64,000 nt of DNA, from the NCBI RefSeq assembly GCF_028640845.1, contig NC_080540.1, positions 215,185,300 through 215,249,299 of the forward strand, written 5' to 3'. The DNA comes from Ahaetulla prasina (Eukaryota > Chordata > Lepidosauria > Squamata > Colubridae). Positions 45,419-59,830 of the stretch are shown piece by piece. The notes below the pieces were generated by a model. It made no database searches. It saw only the letters and a program-made list of their open reading frames with translations, and was not told the origin of the DNA. Within the stretch, counting starts at the first letter, position 1. The number at the start of each line of letters is the position of its first letter. The translations under genes and the position numbers were made by a program.

Positions 45419-48400
45419 AGAACTGTCACTGTATGGAGGAGAGAAAAAGAAAAGAAGAAGCAATATCCTGCTAACTGAAGAAAAGCTAGAAGATATATCA
45501 GTCCTGTATAGGCCAGGGCTTGCCTTCTTATTCTTAAACAGCAGGAAAGTTAGAAACAGAAGATTATTGCTTTCACACACACTTGGCACCAATAAGTACA
45601 TTAACCACGCTGCTAAGTTCTCCCCTGGAACATTGTGGATAACCTGTAAAAGAAGAAAAGAAGAAGAAAAAAACTTTTTATTTTTTTGCATAGAACCTGA
45701 TTGAGAAGGAGTTCCAAATCAATCCCAACTTCCTGTTCTTACAACATTACTACAGTTGTGCTTTCTAACCTTCATTTTGATACTGATCTTAAGTCACTAA
45801 ACTGTGATGGTATTATTGCACAGGCAGCCTCTATGAAAAGCCTTAGCGATAGTGGGTTCCTTTTCATTTCTTCAAAATAGGGATAGGAAATAAGTCACTT
45901 GGCACTTAAAAATGTTGAATGTGTATTTGACCAAGGCCTGAAACATCTATTTTAGAATATAGGCAGGGAAGAAGTTAATGATCCAGTTGAATGGACAAAA
46001 TGTTTTTTTTCCCATTTATAACTGGCGTGGCTGCTTACCCAGATAGTGGCTTTTGAAACACTTCCAACTGTCCATATGCATCTCATTGGGTTTCTTTACA
46101 GCTGTCTACACGGACTGCCATATGAGGTTATCGGTTTGCATTTTAGCAGCAAGAACCACAATGCCCAAATCCTTGGGTTCACTAACAAAAACAGTCCCTT
46201 TGACAGTGAGTTCTAACACAACTGGCTGCTCATGCAAAGCACACCTCTGTTTTCCAGGCACATGCAATATAAAAAGTCATGTTCCATCTTTGCATTTGCA
46301 TGAACGATGACCGAGACAAAAACCCATTGATGTGCAGGCCAAACAATTTGTATTCTTATTTGGAAAAAGGAGTGATTTGCATCTCTGCCCAAAGATATTT
46401 GTGTGCATAGAAACAAGGGGAAGACGGCTCAGGGAGAATCCGGAAGAGAAAAACCTCCATGTGATGGAAAAAGGCCAGATAGTACAAGAAATAAAAAGTC
46501 CCATCTGTTGACCCAAAAAGCATCTACTTAGATTCATTTCCTGGACTTATTGAAAGTAGAGTGACAGCAGGACTCTTCAGAGTGCTAAGTTCAACGTGCA
46601 AATACACAGAGCAAGTATAAATTAAAGTAAAACCACTAGACTTTGTATTTCACATTGTGATCATATCTATGCAGCTTTCTAGACGGTCTTTTAATGTTTT
46701 TCCATATTTCCTGGTAAATACACTGAACTACCACTGTGCCTCAATTAATAAGTCTTTTACTCAATTGCTTTTCTTTTTGACAATTATTGTATCTATCCAG
46801 AAATTGATGAACTTGTGTGATTATAAATGGTGTAAATCCAGAGCTGGTATGAAGAACATGTACAATTAAGATCGTTTTTAAAACATTGGAACTGTAAAAC
46901 ACTTTCTTGGAGATTATTCATAATCAATACACTTGTGAGAGATCTGTAGTCTATGAATTGTACATACAGATAATTGGAATACACACACATACAAACACAG
47001 TAAGTGCTTCTCATTGCTTCCTAGTCATTTTTTGTTTTTCTCTTAATTTGAAAAAACAAACATGTTGTTAAGCAAAAATGATTATTAGGATGAAGATGGA
47101 ATTAGAAATTCTAGTTTTATTTCTTTCAGTGTGTGATAAAAATTCTTCCACAACTTAATAAATAGCAAATTATCCAATGGGATATTCCAAAATTAATATT
47201 GGTGATTTCAATGAACTGTCGAACAATATCCATAGCTAAATCATTAATGAGCTTTTACAGATGAAGTTTTATCTTCTTTAATTAAGAAGGTAAGAATATA
47301 AGGAGAACAACAGTGTATTTGTGTGGTACATTTTCTCTAATTTAATGATATAATTTTGGAGTTGGTTCTAGAATTTAGAGTTTATATGTCTTTTTTCAGG
47401 CCGCGACATTTTTGCTGACCCTATGCAATCTGTTTTTCCTGAGCTGTTCCAAAATCAATATTAGAGCATAATATAAATAAGATTTATAAATGTAGGTGTA
47501 TTAGACACGAATAATAATATAATTGAATGATGCTGGTGATTGATTTGTAAGAATTTATTTTTTTATATTGATACATTCTTACAAGAATTTAACACCAACT
47601 TTAACACGAATCTGAACCAGGACTTCAAGGTAATTTATATTGAATTACAAATTCTAGCATCCAGAATTGGTTTGTTTTAGTGATGTGTCCTAAATTAAGA
47701 TACAAAATAAGCTACCTAAAAGTCAGGGATTTTTTTTTTCTTGAGTGCCACACGTATCCGCAACAGCAAGAATAAATGAACTGCCTTCTGAAATAGATGC
47801 TAGTCTAAATTGGTTCTTTTTTGCTTGTTTGTTATGTTTTAGGTTCTTCCTTTATGTCTGTCCATTTTTGGTTTCAAATTCTGAAGTTACAGGGTCCTTC
47901 TGCTCCTTGCTGTAATATCACAGAATCAGTTTTCCTGGGATGAGTCAAAAAGAAATTTATAGCAAGGGTGCTTCCACTATTACTCTATATGTAGTTTTTA
48001 TAAAACATGGAGACCAATATATCCAGTCTTTCTCATGCTCGGTTTTGTTAGGTTTGGTTTTTTGCTATATTAAGAACTTTTAAATTGGATACTTTGGGGG
48101 TTGCTTCTTCTTATCTGGGACTTAACAGTAACTTAATTATAGTTTCAGTAGATTATTTTGAAGAAATTAAACAAGAGGAGCTAATATATAGATCAAAACC
48201 ACATTCTGTTTGATGGAGGAATAGGGCAGTTATAGTTAAATGAAGCAATAACCAGCAGATCTGTGTTAATTTATATTGCACGCAGTGACCAAACTCTAAA
48301 TCCTTACTCAGAAAAAGCAAAGAACACAGTTTGACTCCTGTAATTTGAAGAGACAGAGAGAATACGTGTGTATGAAACTGGAAATGTATTTTCAAATAAA

Positions 48401-49320
48401 ACAAAAATCAGAGTTCAAGCCACTCACCCCAATAGTTCAGAGCTGTGCCTATCTTCCACAGAATGAGATAAAACCAATGAATTTCATCTGAGAGATCTAA
48501 ACTTAAGTTAAATTTAAGCTCTGTCATCCTGAGGTGTCCCTCAGATAATGTTGCATTACAGTTGTCAAAAAAACCATACTTTTGGGAGTTGCAATCCAAA
48601 CACTTGAGAGTACCAGATGTGGACACAGCTAGTATGGAAGAAAACAATCCAGCTGATGGCATAATTAAATGAAAACTAGTTAAGAGCTAACAGTCATAGT
48701 CAGTGAAAGATGCAAACATGGGCAATGGGCTGGATTTATTATTTATATAGGAATCTGTAGTGAATCAGACACATGGTATTTGGGAACAGCCTAACACTGA
48801 CTGCGTACAAATATCAGACACAGACAAAAATGTATGCGTAAGTCTAGCCCAACAAAACCAAAAATGCAGTTTTTTCTGCGGTTCAAATATTTCTATTTTG
48901 AAAGAAACTCAATTTTATACTGCAAGAGGTTTTTTTAAAATGCAGTTATGCTTTTTGTCTGATCTGGGATGGTGTGGGGGTTGGGAGGAAGATTTCCCAA
49001 CTAGTTTGCAGAGAATCTGTGAATTCATTTCCAAGTGTTTAATGTAAACTTTTGTTTTCAGTATTGCATAATTAAACTTCTTACTTTGGCCACATACATT
49101 GAATTCAAAAATACAGACCTTAGAAATGTCAAAGCCAATACATTTATAGAACAAGTTATGTGTATGTGATTTAAATTTAAAAATCAACTGTTTGATGAGA
49201 TTTGTGGTGTCAGTGAAATAAAATGAGTTTTCAAATCGGTTAATAATATTGTTTGTAATACTGTGTTGATCCTGATTTATGATTTTAATCTATGCACCAA
49301 ATAAAGAAAAAAAAATAGGC
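45419..49320 (+). other. MOB3B: probable MOB3B 3' UTR
   Basis: About 3.9 kb free of the MITEs and SINEs that fill the introns, which fits a conserved UTR. An AATAAA lies at 49300-49305. The small frames inside it have no recognisable content. The 3' end is inferred from repeat absence and this signal only. Confidence 0.55.
49300..49305 (+). terminator. candidate polyadenylation signal of MOB3B
   Basis: AATAAA followed by GAAAAAAAAATAGG, the last canonical signal before the repeat-poor stretch gives way to intergenic DNA. Other AATAAA words occur upstream, so use is unproven. Confidence 0.4.
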
Positions 49321-51885
<2,565 letters not shown>

Positions 51886-52604
51886 TAAGAAGGGCTCCTC
51901 ACATGGGTCAGCCTCTGCCAGCTTTGCTTCTCTAAATTTTACATTTCACTCCCTGCCCAAAATGGGTTTTATCAGCAAGCTGACTTTCCTGGACCCGTAT
52001 CCCAAGCAAAGGTAACCATAGAGACATGGAAATAATGGCTTTTAACTGAAATAACCCTGCTTTCTGGGTTTGTGCTGACTAATTAACTCGGTTTACTGAG
52101 TTGGCCCTACCTTGTGGATTCATCCAGGGTGCTGATTTATTAATGGGGGCGTGCATAAGCGCACCAGCCTGCCTACCGTCCCTGTCCTACTGTTCCCAAT
52201 TATATGTAATCCTTCTATGTGTTTATGGCTGTGTTTTGCCAATTTATATCCTTTTTTTTGTGCCAAATTTTTTTCATGTGTCTACTTCGTTACTTGTTGA
52301 CAAATAAATAAAATAACGAATTGGAAGGAGTTTGCATCCCATGCGAAGCCACCCAAAAATAAACCCAAGGTTAAATCTCATCAAAGATAACACATGTGAT
52401 GCGAATGGTAGCTGCTGAGGATTAAAATGGCCTGGCCTAAATTAGAATGTGGCAAATCATATTGAGTGCAATGCTTAGTGGTACCGACCTCAAAGGTTTT
52501 CTGAATTAACTCTGTATTGCGGATTTCCATGGTGTACCAAACCAACAGGTAAGTCCCCTTGGAGAATTTCCTGCTGCATCCTGAAGTGGAATTAGATTTT
52601 TTTT

Positions 52605-53125
52605 AAAAAAAAAATATTAACATGTGTATTCTGCCCAACCCTAGAGATTTAGTGACTAACAACCAACTAAAAGTACTTAAGACTATAATGCTAGGGTGTA
52701 TAAAGAGAGGCATAGAATCAAGATCACGTGAAGTGTTAATATCACTTTATAATGCCTTGATAAGGCCACACTTGCAATACTGCATTCAGTTTTGGTTGCC
52801 ACGAGATGCTGAGACTCTAGAAAGGGTGCAGAGAAGAGCAACAGATGATTAGGGGACTGGAGGCTAAAACATATAAGGAATGGTTGCAGGAATTCGGTAT
52901 GTCTAGTTTAATGAAAAAAAGGGTGATATGATAGCAGTGTTCCAATATCTCAGGGGCTGCCACAAAGAAAAGGGGGTCAACCTATTCTCCAAAGCACCAG
53001 AAGAGAGGACAAGAAGCAATGGATGGAAACTAATCAAGAGAGAAGCAACCTAGAACTAAGAAGGAATTTCCTGACAGAACAATCAGTGGAACAACTTGCC
53101 TCCAGAAGTTGCATTCTTTCTGTAA
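52605..53125 (+). mobile_element. CR1-clade LINE 3' fragment
   Basis: The frame 52622-52852 ends with [20 protein letters not shown] and [11 protein letters not shown], the C-terminal signature of CR1 reverse transcriptases. The usual CR1 3' region follows (ATCTCAGGGGCTGCCACAAA, then AGGAATTTCCTGACAGAACA). 5'-truncated and interrupted by a stop after QRRATDD. Confidence 0.88.
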
Positions 53126-53204
53126 TTATCACACAGAAATAACAGTAATAATATCAAAGCAGGATGTGACAAAGGGATATATTACAACCCTCTCTTAATT
53201 TCCA

Positions 53205-53400
53205 AATGGGGAGGACTGGGGTTTAAATCTATTCTCAGCCACAAATACTCTTTGGATAGCTGTGAACCAGGTATTCTTTCTCAATCCAGCCTACCTCATA
53301 AGGTGGTTGTGGTGAGGGGAAAACAACTGAATAGGGGAAACATATTGGTTACACTGAGGACAGAAGAAACATGAATTTATTTTTTTAAAAAACTGGCTGA
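53205..53400 (+). mobile_element. decayed tRNA-derived SINE (third type)
   Basis: Weak match to the 18.9-kb copy: a GGGTTTAAATCTA B-box remnant, TCAATCCAGCCTACCTCATA and AGGTGGTTGTGGTGAGGGG. Confidence 0.55.
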
Positions 53401-54102
53401 GGTAATATAAATAAAGATGTATGTACTCATTTATATACTCATTTAAGTGCTCAGAATTAGGCTTATAAATTTCTTGGTTTAGTCCAAAGACTAAGAGCAG
53501 ATCTCAAGACAAAATTGGGGTTCAGATTAAGCTTTTTTGGAAAATAAGAGCTATCCCTCTGTGAGGCCTTTGGAGTTGTGTTCACCAGTACACTAAGCCC
53601 CAAAATAGCCAACCCTTGGCTGGCCAATTAGTTTTATGAGTAATTGTGTAATAGTTTTAGAAAATTGGATTGATTAAATGGATAAGAATAATGCAGTTTT
53701 GTTTCCTATTGCCAATTTTAAAGTGAGAAAAGTAAATCACTCATCTCTGTTCTTGGATTTGAGCTGTGGCTTACCCAAAATTAATAACATAGGTGAGTTA
53801 ATAGTGAACTCTCCTCTCTCCTTCCCAGTAAATATATTTTCTGAAGTCTTAATTATCATTTATGCAAAACACATTTTGGTTGAGCTTTTCAGAGTACACT
53901 GATTTGTTCCTAGTTGGGTGATCCTTAGATGATCTTTTAGAACAGGATTTAAATGCTGTGAATACTAAATATCTCGGATGTAATCCTATGAAAGGATTGA
54001 TTAACCAGCAAATCAGCAGACAATGTTACACTAGCTTAATAGGCAGTCTGTGGCCTTCAGATGTTATATAATTACACACGTGCTTTGGCCACGCTTCTAG
54101 AA

Positions 54103-54236
54103 CAGGGGTGTCAAACTCTCGGCCCACAGGCCAGATGCATCATGCACTGGCCACGCCCATCCCCCATTTTAGCAAAGGGGAAAAGTTGTGATGCATCACG
54201 TGATGACAATGTGACGACGCGAGTTTGACACCCCTG
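54103..54236. mobile_element. short hAT MITE family B
   Basis: Starts CAGGGGTGTCAAACTC and ends GAGTTTGACACCCCTG, 16-bp perfect inverted termini. Flanks TTCTAGAA and TACTAGAA agree at 7 of 8. Only 134 bp. Confidence 0.9.
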
Positions 54237-54700
54237 TACTAGAAGTACTTGTAATTCATAAACATCTGGATTCCTGTAGATCACCCTACAGTAGATGGTC
54301 AAATACTGTCAGCTGGTAAAAGGCAGTTCTGAATGTCTTACTGATCTTCCCAACATTGCTGCACTATTTTCTGTATGTTAATAATTGAAAGCAACATGTG
54401 ATATTTTATTTGGGGATATGAAGCTAGTTACACTGCAGATAGAACTCAGTTTCTTAAAATTGATTTCTCTTTTGTTCATATATTTCTCCATAATGCGTTC
54501 TTCCTGTGATGAAAATTGTAATCATCTTGGTCTGAAAACAAGTCCCTTAAATCTGGATATGCTTTAATATTTCATTTAATGTGTTTAAGAAAAGATGTTC
54601 ATTATTATTTGTTGTTACGTTAAAAATATGTATGGATATGACAAGACCAGGATGGTCAATACTTTCCAATGTTTTTAATGTTTCTTAATATTAAACCTTC

Positions 54701-55452
54701 CTTGACCGGGATGCCTTATGCACGGTCACTCACGCTCTTGTCACTTCCCGTTTGGATTATTGCAATGCTCTCTACATGGGGCTGCCCTTGAAGTGCACCC
54801 GGAGGCTGCAGCTAGTCCAGAATGCAGCTGCGCGGGTAATAGTGGGAGCAACTCGTTGCTCCCATGTAACACCAATCCTGCGCGGCTTGCACTGGCTTCC
54901 TGTGGTCTTTCGGGTGCGCTTTAAGATTTTGGTCACCACCTTCAAAGCGCTCCATGGCTTAGGGCCCGGGTACTTACTCGACCGCCTGCTGTTACCGCGT
55001 GCCTCCCACCGACCCGTACGCTCTCACAGAGAGGGTCTTCTCAGGGTGCCGTCCACCAAACAATGTCGGTTGGCGGCCCCCAGGGGAAGGGCCTTCTCTG
55101 TGGGAGCTCCTACGCTCTGGAACGAACTTCCTCCTGGACTACGTCAAGTGCCTGATCTTTGGACCTTTCGCCGTGAGCTGAAAACGCATTTATTTATTCA
55201 AGCGGGACTGGCATAATATTAATATTTTTAATATTTTTAATATTTTAAAATTTTAACTGGGGTTTTATTATTATATGGTTTATAATTTTAAATTTTAAAC
55301 TTTTAAATGTGGCCATTTTTTTTCTAAATATGCTCGGTTTTAAATTGTCGTTTTAATTGTACATTTCTGTGTTTTTTATCTTTTGGCTGTACACCGCCCT
55401 GAGTCCTTCGGGAGAAGGGCGGTATAAAAATTTAAGAAATAAAGAAATAACT
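54701..55452 (+). mobile_element. L2-clade LINE 3' end with open ORF2 tail
   Basis: The open frame 54752-55216 (154 codons) is the ORF2 C-terminal domain: DYCNALYMGLPLKCTRRLQL, then GLHWLPV.FRVRFKILV, FKALHGLGPGYL and AFSVGAPTLWNELPPGLR, ending HLFIQAGLA. The 3' UTR ends CCTTCGGGAGAAGGGCGGTA plus an A-rich tail. The segment is open and looks young, but is 5'-truncated to about 750 bp. Confidence 0.9.
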
Positions 55453-55749
55453 TTTTAAAAAAAGAAAAGATGTTCCAGAATAATTCTGAAGTGTGACACC
55501 ACAAATCCCTGTGGAGTCTAAACAAGCAATTGTTGGAAGATAATATTTTGGTGTTTAGCTTATTGGATAGTGGCAAATGCAGCATTCAACAAAGTGCAAA
55601 AGATTTTAAATTGCAACACTCTTAATTGTAGCATCAAAGATAGAGAGGACTAGAAGAGAAAAAAATTAAGTTTTTGAAGTACAATTACCTTGTTTTATAA
55701 AAAGTTGGATAGTGCATGCTTATTAATTCCGTAGAATATTCTGTAAGGC

Positions 55750-58108
55750 TCACAATTATTTATTATTTGTTTATTTATTTAATTATTTAATTAATTAATT
55801 AATTAAATTTCTAGACCGCCCTTCTCCCGAAGGACTCAGGGCGGTTTACAGCCATATAAAAAACAATATACAAACATTAAAATAATTTAAAATGAAATAT
55901 TTAAATTTAGGCTACTCCTTAAAACCCGTTTAAAATTCCCAATTAAAACTATCAGGCCAGTCCTGTGCGACGAAACAACCATGTTTTCAGCTCGCGTCGG
56001 AAAGTCCGGAGATCGAGGAGTTGGCGAATACCAGGTGGTAATTCATTCCAGAGGGTTGGAGCCCCCACAGAGAAGGCCCTCCCCATTGGGGGTCGCCAGC
56101 CGACATTGTCTAGCCGATGGTACCCCAAGGAGGCCCACTCTGTGGGAGCACACTGGTCGCTGGGAGGCCGTCGGTCGCAGTAGGCGGTCCCGTAAATAAC
56201 CAGGTCCCATGCCATGAAGCGCTTTAAAGATGGTAACCAATACCTTGAATTGCACCCGGAAGATCACCGGAAGCCAGTGCAGCCTACGCAGGAATGGTGT
56301 TATATGGGAGCTTCAACTTGCTCCCTCTATCACCCGCGCGGCTGCATTCTGGACCAGCTGAAGCCTCCAGGTGCTCTTCAAGGGGAGCCCCATGTAGAGA
56401 GCGTTACAGTAGTCCAGATGGGAGGTGACAAGGGCATGAGTGACGTGCATAGGGCATCCTGGTCTAAGAAGTGACGCAACTGGCGAATCAGGCGAACCTG
56501 ATAAAAAGCTCCTCTGGCGACGGCCGTCGTTTGATCTTCCAACAACAGCCATGCATCCCGAAGAACGCCCAGATTGCGAACCTTCGCCGTGGGGGCCAAT
56601 GACTCGCCTCCCACAGTCAGCGATGGAATCAGCTGATTATACCGGGATGCCGGCATCCACAGCCACTCGGTCTTGGAAGGGTTGAGCCGGAGCCTGTTTC
56701 TCCTCATCCAGACCCGCACAGCCTCCAGACACCGGGACATCACTTTGACGGCTTCGTTGGGGTGGTTTGGGGTGGAAATGTACAGCTGCATATCATCAGC
56801 GTACAGCTGGTACCTCACCCCAAAACCAGGGATGATCTCGCCCAGCGGCTTCACATAGATGTTGAACAAGAGGGGCGAGAGGACCGACCCCTGTGGCACT
56901 CCACATAGTAGGCGCCTCGCGGTCGACCTCTGCCCCCCCGCCAACACCGTCTGCGAATGGCCCGAGAGGAAGGAAGAGAACCACTGAAAAACAATGCCTC
57001 CCACCCCTAACCCCTCTAGCCGCCGCAGCAGGATACCATGGTCGATGGTATCAAAAGCCACCGAGAGATCCAATAGGACCAGGGCAGAGGAACAACCCCT
57101 GTCCTGGGCCCTCCAGAGATCATCCACCAACGCGAGCAAAGCCGTCTCTATGCTGTACCCAGGTCGGAAACCGGACTGGAACGGGTCCAGATAGACAGTT
57201 TCATCCAGGTACAGAGGAAGCTGATATGCAACCACACTATCAACAACCTTCGCCACAAAGCGAAGGTTGGAGACCGGACGGTAGTTCGCTAAAACAGCCA
57301 GGTCCAGGGAAGGCATCTTGAGGAGGGGCCTCACCACCGCCTCTTTCAAGGCAGCCGGAAAGACACCCTCTCTCAAAGAAGTGTTAATAATTCCCTGAAG
57401 CCAGCCTCGTGTAACCTCCTGTGTGGCCAGTACCAACCAGGAGGGACACGGGTCCAGTAAACATGTGGTTGCTCTCAGCCTCCTCAGTATCCTGTCCATG
57501 TCCTCTGGAGCCACAGCATCCAACTCCTCCCAGCTGACAACCTCAAGACCTGCCCCCGTCCCCCCGTCTGAATCCACCCAGTCTGTGTCCAGCCCCTCTG
57601 AATCTGAGCGATTTTATCGTGCAGATACTGTCCAAAATCTTCAGCACGACCTTGCAAGGGGTCCTCCCTGGCCCCCTGAAAAAGAAGGCAGCAGGTCATC
57701 CTAAACAAGGCGGCTGGGCGATTATCTGCAGATGCGATGAGAGCGGCGAAATATCCCCATTTTGCTGCCCTTATCGCCACTAGATAGGTCTGAATATGAG
57801 ACCTTACTAGTGTTCAATCAGAGTCGGAACGGCTGGCTCTCCAGACACTCTCCAGGCGTCTTTTCCGGCGCTTCATCTCTCTCAGCTCCTCGGAAAACCA
57901 AGGAGCCGGTCGAGAATAGCGCCAGGTCAGAGGCTGCAAAGGCACGACTTGGTCCAAGGCCGCCGCCGCCCTTTCCCAGGCGGCGACGAGTTCCTCCGCC
58001 AAGTCGTGGACCAGAGCCTCAGGAAAAGGCCCAAGCTCCGTCAGGAACCTCTCCGGGTCCATCAGGCGCCTGGGACAGAACCAACGAATTGGCTCCGACA
58101 CTTATTAG
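55750..58108 (-). mobile_element. L2-clade LINE, 5'-truncated, reverse
   Basis: About 2.35 kb on the - strand. It runs from the linker before the RT domain (58101-57814, with PWFSEELREMKRRKRRLESV) through the RT and the C-terminal domain (56552-55952) to the 3' tail (GCCCTGAGTCCTTCGGGAGA in reverse, then AATT/AAAT tail at 55750-55806). The endonuclease half is missing. Frames change at least twice, so it cannot encode a full ORF2. Confidence 0.9.
56378..57577 (-). pseudogene. L2-clade reverse transcriptase core, 399-codon open frame
   Basis: Reverse transcriptases of this clade copy LINE RNA at the nicked target. The core looks complete: SFRPGYS-type motif near residue 135, motif A ALVLLDLSVAFDTID (Asp170 to about Asp179), motif B CGVPQGSVLSPLLFNIY (225-241), and motif C YADD (259-262). 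Residues 39-110 hold TCLLDPCPSWLV and ANYRPVSNL. FRPGYSIETALLALVDDL and YADDMQLY favour L2 over chicken-type CR1. The frame ends out of phase with the C-terminal domain, which is found in the next frame at 56552-56313, so the protein is broken though all catalytic motifs are present. Confidence 0.88.
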
Positions 58109-58122
58109 TACTGCCACTATTT

Positions 58123-58540
58123 ACAGGTGGTCCTCACTTAAGGTACCATTGTTTAGTGACCAAAGTTATGACAAAATGCTGATCAAGGAGTACTTGCAGT
58201 AGGTTCTCATAGTTGAAACTGTCAAAGTGTTTTCACTGTGACATTATTGGCCTTGCTGCCAATCAGACATTGGCAGCAAGGCTTGCTATTAACGTCACAA
58301 CATCCTGCAGTCCTGATTGCCATGAGCAATCTTCACTCCCAGCTTCTGACAAGCCCCCTTTCAATGGAAAAGCCAGCAGGAGATGCAAAAGGTCATGTGA
58401 CCATGGGACAATGCAGCTGCATAGGATTTGCCAAGCAACAACTGGAACTGTTGGAATTGTTGTAAGGTGGCACGGTCATGTGATGTGCTTTGCAACAATA
58501 TTGCTTAGCAGTGGAGTTACCCAGTGAAGTAAGGACTATT
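58123..58540 (-). repeat. divergent relative of TA-target MITE A
   Basis: Starts ACAGGTGGTCCTCACTTAAG and ends GAAGTAAGGACTA. The interior shares TTTAGTGACCAAAGTTATGA and GGTCATGTGACCATGGGACA with family A, but has longer spacers and its own pair of CAGACATTGGCAGCAAGG-type repeats (58264). Inserted next to the L2 5' end. Confidence 0.7.
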
Positions 58541-58709
58541 TTTTTAAAAAAATTGAATTTATATCCCACCCTTCTCCGAAGACAAAAACATATTTGTATA
58601 TGTTGCTCTATTTCTTTAGATTCTGATTTGTTTTAATCACATTGAATAAGCAGTTTGGTTTACATACCAGAGTAAGCTAAAATCAAACAGATTTCAGAAT
58701 AGGTTAGAT

Positions 58710-59037
58710 CAGGGGTCTGCAACCTTAAACACTCAAAGAGCCATTTGGACCCGTTTCCCACAGAAAACACCAGGAGCCACAAAACCCTTCCCGTGCCTGA
58801 CTATTTCTCGAGTGGCCACAAAACTAGCATATGTAATTGAATTAAACATTCTGTTTTTTTCTGAAACTTTTCTTGGATTTATCCATGGTTGGCCTACCAG
58901 GGGTTGAAAAGCTCAGTAAATTGTGTGCCGGTGGGTGTCGCACATTGGCAGCTGTGACACATTTTGAGTAACAGGGAGCCGCAGCAGAGGGGTGAAAGAG
59001 CCATGTGCAGCTACAAGCTGCAGATTGCTAACCCCTG
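58710..59037. mobile_element. hAT MITE (CAGGGGTCTGCAACC), perfect 8-bp duplication
   Basis: Starts CAGGGGTCTGCAACCTTAAA, ends GATTGCTAACCCCTG, and is flanked by GGTTAGAT at 58702-58709 and 59038-59045. Related to the copy at 12398. Confidence 0.92.
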
Positions 59038-59083
59038 GGTTAGATCAATTGGAGCATCTTGTTTTATTGAGCCGTAAAATTTA

Positions 59084-59115
59084 AATTCGGGAGAAGGGCG
59101 GTATAAAAATTAAAA

Positions 59116-59195
<80 letters not shown>
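59084..59195. repeat. L2 tail scrap with (ATT)n microsatellite
   Basis: TTCGGGAGAAGGGCGGTATA, the L2 3' terminus, is followed by about 26 ATT units. Only the last few dozen bases of the LINE are present. Confidence 0.88.
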
Positions 59196-59809
59196 GCGGG
59201 CTATGGTGGTGTTCTCATGATGGGTTTTTATTTTCTTAAAGCAATTCTATGAGAGAATGATTTGGGTTTACTTTAAATCTGCATACTGTATTATCTATAC
59301 ATTAGCAAACTGATTATAACCAAAATGTATATTTTACTTTTTCCTCTAAAATGGGAATGCCCTTAATCATGAATAGTATCAAAATAATACACGGATAGGA
59401 AAACATCAACAAACAAAAAAGTAAATTAAAAAAATATTTAAACCATGCTGTGCTGAAACAGGATAGGATTATAAAAATCATGATTGGATTTGTTGAATCA
59501 AAGGCAGATTAAATAATACTTTATGGCCTTGGATTCTTTCATCAAATGTTAGTTTAATCTATCCACAGTTCAAAGTAATAACAAACCTATTTGATTCCTC
59601 AGATAGGCAACATGAGATCCCAGGGCTGAGTCCTGCTTATTTTCATGACTGTAAATTATACTTTTATCATCATATCCCAAGTTTCTGTAATCTAAACAGG
59701 TCCCTTAAAATGGTTAACTGGTCAGTTCAGTTACAGATAAAGCTATCAGAATTCATTTTATGAGTTTAATGATAAAAGTTTACTTACCTGTGTTTTTACT
59801 TTCTTGCAG

Positions 59810-59830
59810 GTTCATATTGAGATTCATTAA
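59810..59830 (+). CDS. SMIM10L1-like: SMIM10-like protein, exon 2 of 2 (coding part)
   Basis: After the acceptor TTCTTGCAG, six codons VHIEIH and a TAA stop complete the protein at 73 residues. Family members end in the same VHIEIH/VRIE-type tail directly after NVRLQ. Phase 0 matches exon 1. Too short for frame scanning; the call rests on the conserved tail plus splice signals. Confidence 0.88.
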   Translation, partial: VHIEIH

